Assembly: GCA_905233835.1 (NCBI GenBank)
Contig: CAJOGB010000039.1
Span: 1 to 21,360, forward strand
DNA from: an uncultured Lachnospiraceae bacterium
Lineage (GTDB): Bacteria > Bacillota > Clostridia > Lachnospirales > Lachnospiraceae
DNA: 21,360 nucleotides
Reading direction: 5' to 3'
Part shown: positions 15,700-21,360 of the stretch, one piece after another
Position numbering within the stretch: the stretch's first letter is position 1
Layout of the letters: each line of letters begins with the position of its first letter
Program-made: the position numbers and the translations under genes
The notes under the pieces: generated by a model
What the model was told of the DNA's origin: nothing
Seen by the model: the letters and a program-made list of their open reading frames with translations, nothing else
Databases searched by the model: none

Positions 15700-15737
15700 T
15701 AATTCTGCTTGAAGAGACATAAGGAAAAGGAGAAATT

Positions 15738-16499
15738 ATGGGAAGAATTATTGCTATCGCAAATCAAAAAGGTGGCGTAGGAAAAACCACTACCGCCATC
15801 AATCTTTCAGCATGTCTTGCTGAACAAGGAAAGAAAGTCTTAGTTATCGATTTAGATCCCCAGGGAAATACAACCAGCGGATTCGGTCTGGATAAAGATA
15901 GTCTTGAAAACACTGTTTATCAGTTAATGTTGGACGAATGTACCGTTCGCGAAAGCATGTACGGAGTTGATCAGATTGAGAATTTGAAATTGATTCCGTC
16001 TGATGTAGACTTGGCCGGTGCCGAGATTGAACTTTTGGGAAGAAACGAAAGAGAATATATTCTTAAGAATGAAGTGGATTATATTAAGGATGATTTTGAT
16101 TTCATCATCATCGACTGTCCGCCTTCATTAAATATGTTAACCATTAATGCGTTAACCACTTCCGACAGTGTTTTGGTTCCGATTCAGTGTGAGTACTATG
16201 CATTGGAAGGAATTGCACAGTTAATGCATACCATCGAACTTGTAAAAGAACGTTTGAACTCAAAATTGGAAATTGATGGAGTTGTATTTACCATGTACGA
16301 TTCCAGAACAAATTTGTCTTCCGATGTAGTAGATACTGTAAAGCAGAACTTACAGGCTTATGTATATCAGACCATTATTCCGAGAAATGTTCGTTTGGCC
16401 GAAGCACCATCCAACGGATTGCCGATCAATCTTTATGATGGAAAATCTGCCGGAGCAGAGAGCTATCGTAATTTAGCAAAAGAAGTAATTTCCAGATAG
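15738..16499 (+). CDS. parA: Chromosome partitioning ATPase ParA (Soj)
   Basis: ParA binds DNA non-specifically as an ATP dimer and moves ParB-parS complexes; in Bacillus (Soj) it also regulates DnaA. The 253-residue protein has the deviant Walker A KGGVGKTT (11-18), the A' motif VIDLDPQGN (36-44) and Walker B FIIIDCPPS (122-130). There is no N-terminal helix-turn-helix, as expected for the chromosomal type. GGAG precedes the ATG. It is followed by parB after 15 bases. Confidence 0.95.
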   Translation: MGRIIAIANQKGGVGKTTTAINLSACLAEQGKKVLVIDLDPQGNTTSGFGLDKDSLENTVYQLMLDECTVRESMYGVDQIENLKLIPSDVDLAGAEIELLGRNEREYILKNEVDYIKDDFDFIIIDCPPSLNMLTINALTTSDSVLVPIQCEYYALEGIAQLMHTIELVKERLNSKLEIDGVVFTMYDSRTNLSSDVVDTVKQNLQAYVYQTIIPRNVRLAEAPSNGLPINLYDGKSAGAESYRNLAKEVISR

Positions 16500-16514
16500 A
16501 GAGGTATACCGTAA

Positions 16515-17417
16515 ATGGCAACAAAAAGAGGTGGATTAGGAAAGGGACTCGATTCCTTAATCGTAAATAAAAACGGTGTAACTACCGGTGATAAAAGTTC
16601 CACGGGAAACAATTCCGAGAACCAAGCGGAAGGTTGGGTAAATCTTGAAATCAATAAGATCGAGCCGAACCGTGAACAGCCGCGTAAAAACTTTGATGAA
16701 GATTCATTAATGGAGTTATCCGATTCCATTAAGCAGCATGGCATTATCGAGCCGCTTGTTGTAGTAAAGAGAGACGGTTACTACGAACTGATTGCCGGTG
16801 AAAGAAGATGGCGTGCTTCAAAGATGGCAGGTTTAAAAGAAGTACCTGTCCGAATCATGGATTTAACGGAAGAACAAATTGTACAGATCCGTTTGATCGA
16901 AAATTTACAGAGAGAAGATTTAAATCCGATTGAAGAAGCGTTGGCTTATAAAGATTTAATTGATCGATTTGGCTATAAGCAGGATCGAGTTGCTGAACTT
17001 GTTTCAAAGAGTCGAACAGTTATCACAAATGCTATGCGACTTTTGAAATTGGATGAGCGTGTGCAGCAGATGGTTATGGAAGGAACTCTTTCTTCCGGAC
17101 ATGCAAGAACCATTCTTTCGTTGAACAAAGTAGAAGATCAGCTTCCGTTAGCAGAGCGCGTTATGGATGAAGGCATGACCGTTCGCGAGTTGGAAAAAGA
17201 AATCAAACGAATCAATGATGGCGCACAGGAGAAAAAATCCAGTGCCGGTATTGATCCGAAACTCCAGGCAATCTACAATGACTTGGAAGAAAAATTAAAA
17301 CAGATCCTTGGCACAAAGGTTTCCATTCACCCGAAGGATAATCAAAAGGGTAAAATCGAAATCGAGTATTACAGCCAGGATGAATTGGACGTTATCGTCG
17401 GTAAATTACAAAACTAG
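16515..17417 (+). CDS. parB: Chromosome partitioning protein ParB (Spo0J)
   Basis: ParB is a CTP-dependent DNA clamp that loads at parS and spreads, organising the origin and recruiting SMC. The 300-residue protein begins GGLGKGLDSLI, which resembles the ParA-stimulating peptide. The CTP-binding N domain has GERRWR (95-100) and ENLQREDLNPIEEA (129-142). The parS-reading helix-turn-helix is around 157-177 (VAELVSKSRTVITNAMRLLKL). A linker and a C-terminal dimerisation domain follow. Three candidate parS sites lie within 2 kb upstream. It is co-transcribed with parA. Confidence 0.96.
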   Translation: MATKRGGLGKGLDSLIVNKNGVTTGDKSSTGNNSENQAEGWVNLEINKIEPNREQPRKNFDEDSLMELSDSIKQHGIIEPLVVVKRDGYYELIAGERRWRASKMAGLKEVPVRIMDLTEEQIVQIRLIENLQREDLNPIEEALAYKDLIDRFGYKQDRVAELVSKSRTVITNAMRLLKLDERVQQMVMEGTLSSGHARTILSLNKVEDQLPLAERVMDEGMTVRELEKEIKRINDGAQEKKSSAGIDPKLQAIYNDLEEKLKQILGTKVSIHPKDNQKGKIEIEYYSQDELDVIVGKLQN

Positions 17418-17438
17418 AACATATGTTTGGAGTAGAAA

Positions 17439-17936
17439 ATGATAGAACAGTATTTGGGAATTAGTACGGATTATGTTGTAATCGGTCTTTGTGGACTGAT
17501 TCTTATCTTAATCATTTTAATGATTGTAAATCAGGTAAAGATGAACAAGCTTCGTAAACGCTACGATGTGTTCATGAAAGGAAAGACCGCAAAGTCTTTG
17601 GAAGATACCTTGATTTATCGCTTGGAACAGATTGATGATTTGATCAAAAACAATGCGGCTAACGAAAGAAATATCGGTGCCATCCAAAAGCGTATGGAAT
17701 TTGCGTTCCAGAAATATGCAGTGGTTAAATACGATGCACTGGAAGAAATGGGCGGAAAACTTTCCTATGCACTTTGCATGTTAAACGAAAAGAACGACGG
17801 ATACATCATTAATACCGTTCATTCCAGAGAAGGCTGCTACAGTTATGTAAAAGAAATCATCGACGGAAATTCCGTAATCGGACTTTCTGAAGAAGAAATC
17901 CAGGCATTGGAAGAAGCCTTAAAAAACGAAAAATAA
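17439..17936 (+). CDS. DUF4446 family membrane protein
   Basis: This 165-residue protein has one N-terminal membrane helix (about 12-32, VVIGLCGLILILIILMIV), followed by a soluble region with a short coiled coil and the segment FAFQKYAVVKYDALEEMGGKLSYALCMLNEKNDGYI. That core is typical of DUF4446, a family often next to parB in Clostridia. Its function is unknown. The gene begins 21 bases after parB and is closed by a hairpin, so it probably forms a parA-parB-DUF4446 unit. The membrane anchor plus linkage to ParB hints at a role at the cell envelope, but this is inference only. Confidence 0.85.
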   Translation: MIEQYLGISTDYVVIGLCGLILILIILMIVNQVKMNKLRKRYDVFMKGKTAKSLEDTLIYRLEQIDDLIKNNAANERNIGAIQKRMEFAFQKYAVVKYDALEEMGGKLSYALCMLNEKNDGYIINTVHSREGCYSYVKEIIDGNSVIGLSEEEIQALEEALKNEK

Positions 17937-17949
17937 GTTAATCAAAAAG

Positions 17950-17980
17950 GGGGTTGATTTCGTTGAATTTCAACCCCTTG
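17950..17980 (+). terminator. Probable terminator after the parAB unit
   Basis: GGGGTTGA (17950-17957) pairs with TCAACCCC (17970-17977) around a 12-base loop. The T-rich run after it (TTGTATTATAT) is short and interrupted, so termination may be partial. Confidence 0.55.
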
Positions 17981-17991
17981 TATTATATAAT
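17963..17991 (+). promoter_or_regulatory. Promoter of the DUF3881 gene, overlapping the terminator
   Basis: TTGAAT (17963-17968) lies in the loop of the preceding hairpin, and a perfect TATAAT (17986-17991) follows after 17 bases. A transcript starting near 17998 would have a leader of about 23 bases. Confidence 0.6.
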
Positions 17992-18020
17992 GAAATATAT
18001 GTTTGTATTTAAGGAGAGCC

Positions 18021-18893
18021 ATGCATAGTTATTTAAGATCGATTGGATTTCGTAATATCGGCAGATCCGAAATGAATACGATTATCGTGAATTCGGTGAA
18101 ATCTCCTACGCATGTCAGTTCTGCAATTGATTCCGAAGGATATGAATTCAGCGAACTGAGAAAAGAAATTATTCCCGGCATGGGAATCGCGTTTCGCGGA
18201 ACCTTTGATGAAGACGATAAATTTGTCATGGATTATTATTTCCCTTATCGGGAATCCACACGCTATTCCACTCGCGGAGCCTTAGATATTGTTCGTGAGT
18301 CGGAAAAAGAAAGCTACCTTGGAGTTTGCGAAGAGCCGAAGGTGGGCGTGGATTTGATTTTTTATATCCAGGACGTAATGAGCATTCTTAAATACGAAGA
18401 ACCGGGAATCAATCATATTGATTCTGCGGGGGTTTCTTTAAGTGCCCTTGGCAGTCACGGAAAAATTTTGCTTCCGGTATTTTCTACCGAATTGGAGCGA
18501 CAGAAGATTCGCCAAAACAGTGAGCGTCGGTCTGAGTTAATTCGTCAGGCCAGACAGGGGGATCACGAGGCATTTGAGGAATTGTCCATTGAAGAAATGG
18601 ATACCTATAGTGAGATTTCCAGACGGATCGAGAGTGAGGATGTACTTAGCATCGTAAACTCATATGTGATGCCGAATGGAATCGAAAGCGACAAGTACAG
18701 TGTACTGGGAACGATTTTGGATGTGAAGAAAGTCATCAACCATTTTACGATGGAAGGCGTGTATGTTATGACCTTAAATTGTAATGATGTTGAGTTTGAA
18801 CTTTGCATAAACGAAAGAGACGTATTGGGAGAGCCTGCTGTGGGAAGGCGATTCAAAGGCGACATCTGGATGCAGGGAAGTATCCGTGCATAA
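18021..18893 (+). CDS. DUF3881 family protein
   Basis: A cytoplasmic protein of 290 residues that I place in DUF3881, a family found mainly in Lachnospiraceae and of unknown function. The opening MHSYLRSIGFRNIGRSE and the segment GMGIAFRGTFDEDDKFVMDYYFPY fit the family. There is no signal peptide or membrane helix. The start is the ATG at 18021, six bases after AAGGAGA. A TTG 18 bases further upstream is in frame but precedes that site and lies only about five bases from the predicted transcription start. A tRNA gene begins three bases after the stop. Confidence 0.8.
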   Translation: MHSYLRSIGFRNIGRSEMNTIIVNSVKSPTHVSSAIDSEGYEFSELRKEIIPGMGIAFRGTFDEDDKFVMDYYFPYRESTRYSTRGALDIVRESEKESYLGVCEEPKVGVDLIFYIQDVMSILKYEEPGINHIDSAGVSLSALGSHGKILLPVFSTELERQKIRQNSERRSELIRQARQGDHEAFEELSIEEMDTYSEISRRIESEDVLSIVNSYVMPNGIESDKYSVLGTILDVKKVINHFTMEGVYVMTLNCNDVEFELCINERDVLGEPAVGRRFKGDIWMQGSIRA

Positions 18894-18896
18894 AAG

Positions 18897-18968
18897 GCTC
18901 CCTTAGTTAAATGGATATAACAAGTCCCTCCTAAGGATTAGTTATCAGTTCGATTCTGGTAGGGAGCA
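18897..18968 (+). tRNA. tRNA-Arg (anticodon CCU)
   Basis: A complete 72-base cloverleaf can be drawn. The acceptor stem is GCTCCCT/AGGGAGC with discriminator A. The D arm is GTTA/TAAC with a GG-containing loop. The anticodon stem is AGTCC/GGATT with loop CTCCTAA, giving anticodon CCT. The T arm is ATCAG/CTGGT with loop TTCGATT. CCA is not encoded. Anticodon CCU reads the arginine codon AGG. TTTTT follows immediately. I see no promoter of its own; it starts 3 bases after the DUF3881 stop, so it may be cut out of that transcript. Confidence 0.9.
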
Positions 18969-19003
18969 TTTTTATCAATAAAGGAGAAGTAGGGGATATT
19001 CTT

Positions 19004-20482
19004 ATGGACAAAGACACAAAGAGACAGGAGATCGATCGAGTATTACTTCGATCAAAACTAAGCGCGATAAGTGCCGGCATCATTACTGCGATTCTACTCA
19101 TTGCATTGATGTACGTATTTGTCAGCGACCCGGATTTCGTGATTATGGCGATTTTGGCTGTGGTCATGGTGATTTCCGTGTTTATCATGATTAATTCTTT
19201 TGTGGAGATGAGCCGCAGGCAGCGGGAAATCGACAAAGAGGATTATGATGAGATCGCAAAAGCGCAGAAGGCTTCTTATTTAATCATCAAAAAGAATTTT
19301 GAGGAAATGCAAAGTAAGTTAGCCAGAATGCAGGCGGAAGGAAGCGCTTCACAGATTCCTGTTGAAGAACTTATCGAAGCTCAAAAGGCTATGGCAAAGG
19401 TTACGATTTCCAGAAGTAAGGAAAATACCGATGCTTTGTTAAATTCCAATGATGCTTTGCTTGATAAAGTCTTTGAATTTGAATCTAAACTGACGGAGAG
19501 TAACAAGGAAATCATCTCCGAGCAGCAAAAGATTATTTCCGAACAAAAAGAGCTCCTTCAGAATACAAAATCCGAGATTATCAGTAAGAATCAGGATTTG
19601 GAGCGTAAACTTGATCAGATGAATCTGGCGTTCTCAGGAATGCAGCAGACATTATCCAATATTGAACAGAATCAAAGAAATATCGGTGCGCAGCCGGTTA
19701 TGATGGTTCAGTCTTACCAGCAGCCGATGCAGCAGCCGATAATGACGGCGCCGATTGTGGAACAGCCCGCGCCGGCACCCGCACCTGCTCCTGCACCGAT
19801 TCCGGAACCTGTGGTTGAAGAACCTGTTTTGGAAGAGGAACCGATTCTTGAAGAAGAGTTGATTCCGGAAGAAGAGCCGATACTTGAAGAAGAGTTGATT
19901 CCGGAAGAAGAGCCGATTCTCGAAGAGGAATTGACCATTGATGAAGTTCCGGATCTTACGGAAGACCTTACAGAAGAAATTACCGAAGATCTCACAGAAG
20001 AGATTCCTGAAGAAATCACGGAAGACCTTACGGAAGAAATCTCCGAAGAACTTCCGGATTTAGATATCGATCTTGATTTAGAAGAAGCCCTCCCGGATTT
20101 GGACGACTTAGAGAGCTTAATTGAAGAAACCGAAGAACTTTCACTGGATGATATGCCGAGTCTAGATGACTTGGAAGAGCCGGTGGAAGAGTTATCCATT
20201 GATGAGGAACTTCCGGTAGAGGAAGCGCCCGTAGAGGAAGCGCCTGTAGAGGAAGCGCCTGTAGAAGAGGCATCGGCTGAAGAACCGCTTGTTGAAGAAG
20301 CTCCCGAGCCCGAACCGGAACCCGAACCGGAACCTGAGCCCGAGGCCGAGCCCGAGCCGGAACCGGAGCCTGAAGAAGCTCCCGAACCTGCCGCACCACC
20401 GGTTGTTGAACCGGTATCGGATGATCCGAATGCACAGTTAACGCCGGAGCAGATCGCTGCAATGTTTGCAAGCGTACAGTAA
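19004..20482 (+). CDS. Acidic two-pass membrane protein with coiled coil and repeat-rich tail
   Basis: A 492-residue protein that I do not recognise as a named family. Two membrane helices (about 21-40 and 45-66) lie close together near the N-terminus, which suggests a short external loop and a cytoplasmic body. Residues about 70-230 form a coiled coil rich in E, K, S and Q. Then comes a QQPMQQP and PAPAPA linker. A very long acidic tail is built from PILEEELIPEEE repeats (12 residues), EDLTEE repeats, VEEAP repeats and an EPEP run. It ends in a well-formed short helix motif LTPEQIAAMFASVQ (479-492). AGGGG lies 8 bases before the ATG, and the gene ends at a strong terminator. It may act as a membrane-anchored scaffold; this is inference. 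The reverse-strand frames across it only mirror the repeats. Confidence 0.8.
   Translation: MDKDTKRQEIDRVLLRSKLSAISAGIITAILLIALMYVFVSDPDFVIMAILAVVMVISVFIMINSFVEMSRRQREIDKEDYDEIAKAQKASYLIIKKNFEEMQSKLARMQAEGSASQIPVEELIEAQKAMAKVTISRSKENTDALLNSNDALLDKVFEFESKLTESNKEIISEQQKIISEQKELLQNTKSEIISKNQDLERKLDQMNLAFSGMQQTLSNIEQNQRNIGAQPVMMVQSYQQPMQQPIMTAPIVEQPAPAPAPAPAPIPEPVVEEPVLEEEPILEEELIPEEEPILEEELIPEEEPILEEELTIDEVPDLTEDLTEEITEDLTEEIPEEITEDLTEEISEELPDLDIDLDLEEALPDLDDLESLIEETEELSLDDMPSLDDLEEPVEELSIDEELPVEEAPVEEAPVEEAPVEEASAEEPLVEEAPEPEPEPEPEPEPEAEPEPEPEPEEAPEPAAPPVVEPVSDDPNAQLTPEQIAAMFASVQ
19841..19933 (+). repeat. 36-base tandem repeat encoding PILEEELIPEEE
   Basis: Two full copies (19841-19876, 19877-19912) and a 21-base partial copy (19913-19933) are nearly identical at the DNA level. 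This suggests recent duplication and possible length variation. Confidence 0.85.
20216..20275 (+). repeat. 15-base tandem repeat encoding VEEAP
   Basis: Three near-identical 15-base units (20216-20230, 20231-20245, 20246-20260) are followed by a diverged fourth. They lie in the same acidic tail, ahead of the EPEP run at about 20307-20390. Confidence 0.85.
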
Positions 20483-20491
20483 TCATATGAA

Positions 20492-20522
20492 AAAAAGCCT
20501 CTTTCAAAACAAGAGGCTTTTT
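20492..20522 (+). terminator. Intrinsic terminator after the acidic membrane protein
   Basis: AAAAAGCCTCTT (20492-20503) pairs perfectly with AAGAGGCTTTTT (20511-20522) around a 7-base loop. The A and T runs make it potentially active in both directions. Confidence 0.88.
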
Positions 20523-20574
20523 AATAGAAAAGTAACCATATTTATATGGTGAAAAGGAGGATAATAAGGAAAAC

Positions 20575-21360
20575 ATGGCTATGAAAAGAAAAGCGTTCCT
20601 TATACTTTTATGTGCCACACTCACAATTGGATGTGTAGCAGGTTTTTCCGGATGCGGAAAAGACAAGAAAGTTGAGGAAACAGCAGAAGTAACCGAGGAA
20701 ACAGAAGAGGAAGTTGTTGAGGAAGAGGAATCTGACGGAAAACTTCGCAGTTTACTTACAAACGAAGAAATTACAGACGAATCATTGGTTGAAAATAGAC
20801 CGGTTGCTGTAATGTTCGAAAACACTAAGGCAGCACTTCCGCACTACGGATTATCAAAAGCCGGAGTTGTTTACCAGGCAACCGTAGAAGGAAACATTAC
20901 TCGTATTATGGCACTTTTTGATGATTATTCCGGATTGGATAAAATCGGATGTATCAGAAGTGCAAGACCGTATTACGCATATACGGCAGCTGAATACAAT
21001 GCGATTTATTTCCATTTTGGTCAGTCAATCAACACAGAAGGCTTACTTGATTCCTTCGATGGACACTTAATTGAGGATATTAACTTTATCTTTGATACTC
21101 ACTACTATCGTGATAATTCAAGACAAGCTCCGCATAATGCATACACCAGCTCTGAAAGAATGGATGAAGCCATTGAAGCAAAGGGCTTTGAAAGAAAACA
21201 GAGCGATGCTTATAAGGATGGCCACTTTGTATTCGCAAAAGAAGAAAACCTTTTGGAAGATGGCGAGGACTGTGTAGTACTTACTACTTATTATCCTCAT
21301 GATCAGCCATGGTTTGTATACGATGAAGACACAAAGACCTATGCTCGTTATGAGTTCGGT
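20575..21360 (+). CDS. DUF3048 (YerB-like) lipoprotein, 5' part
   Basis: The frame is open from the ATG at 20575 to the window edge (262 codons, no stop). The N-terminus has a basic start (KRK), a hydrophobic stretch and a lipobox-like FSGC at Cys27 (TIGC at Cys20 is an alternative). A short acidic linker (about 30-57) follows. The body has RPVAVMFENTKAALPHYGLS, then VVYQATVEGNITR and KIGCIRSARPYY, which match DUF3048, the family of Bacillus YerB. It is expected to be a lipid-anchored extracytoplasmic protein of unknown role. AAGGAGG (20554-20560) and AGGA nearer the start precede it. A small inverted repeat, CCATAT/ATATGG at 20536-20549, lies in the leader. The 3' part lies outside the window. 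Confidence 0.85.
   Translation, partial: MAMKRKAFLILLCATLTIGCVAGFSGCGKDKKVEETAEVTEETEEEVVEEEESDGKLRSLLTNEEITDESLVENRPVAVMFENTKAALPHYGLSKAGVVYQATVEGNITRIMALFDDYSGLDKIGCIRSARPYYAYTAAEYNAIYFHFGQSINTEGLLDSFDGHLIEDINFIFDTHYYRDNSRQAPHNAYTSSERMDEAIEAKGFERKQSDAYKDGHFVFAKEENLLEDGEDCVVLTTYYPHDQPWFVYDEDTKTYARYEFG

Noticed and set aside
19714..20825. Long minus-strand open frames opposite the acidic tail and the DUF3048 start
   Set aside because: They mirror the repeats (serine- and glycine-rich translations) and have no start signals; the plus-strand genes explain the region.

Overview
The window is the replication-origin region of a low-GC Firmicute, most likely a rumen or gut Lachnospiraceae. The evidence is the classic order gyrA-gyrB-recF-yaaA-dnaN-dnaA | oriC | rpmH-rnpA-yidD-yidC-jag-mnmE-mnmG-rsmG-parA-parB, AT-rich intergenic DNA, and small families typical of this group (DUF4446, DUF3881, DUF3048). 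Every gene left of about 7.05 kb is on the minus strand and every gene right of about 7.5 kb is on the plus strand. Transcription therefore runs away from a central DnaA-box cluster.

Region by region: bases 1 to about 445 do not belong to this chromosome arm. They read as a piece of a Bacteroidetes-like class III fructose-1,6-bisphosphatase (minus strand) joined to a piece of a carbamoyl-phosphate synthase large subunit (plus strand), which is then joined to the middle of gyrA. This looks like a chimeric contig end. From 436 to 7053 lies the replication and topology cluster: gyrA (N-terminal part only), gyrB, recF, yaaA, dnaN and dnaA. Bases 7054-7525 hold the dnaA and rpmH promoters with three exact DnaA boxes and several near matches. 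The dnaN-dnaA gap has weaker boxes, so the origin is probably bipartite.

From 7526 to 14429 is the ribosome, RNase P, membrane-insertion and tRNA-modification cluster. Within it mnmG carries a small out-of-frame deletion, by homology about 35 bases, near its 3' end. The normal C-terminal tail is still present but in another frame.

Between rsmG and parA (14430-15737) is the most unusual stretch. It holds a 159-residue coiled-coil protein gene with a perfect parS site inside its coding sequence, then two large nested inverted repeats of about 194 and 224 bases with GC-rich cores, then two more parS-like sites, and then parA. The core of the second repeat folds as a compact three-way junction whose G-U pairs favour a plus-strand RNA. 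It is the best candidate here for an undescribed element.

From 15738 onward are parA and parB, a DUF4446 membrane protein, a terminator overlapped by a promoter, a DUF3881 protein, and a tRNA-Arg(CCU) gene three bases after the DUF3881 stop codon. Next come a large acidic two-pass membrane protein with a coiled coil, tandem repeats and a short C-terminal motif, a strong terminator, and the start of a DUF3048 lipoprotein that runs off the window. Together the genes cover initiation (DnaA, oriC, DnaN), supercoiling (gyrase), repair (RecF), origin segregation (ParA, ParB, parS), and the linked protein-export and tRNA-modification functions usually found beside a Firmicute origin.
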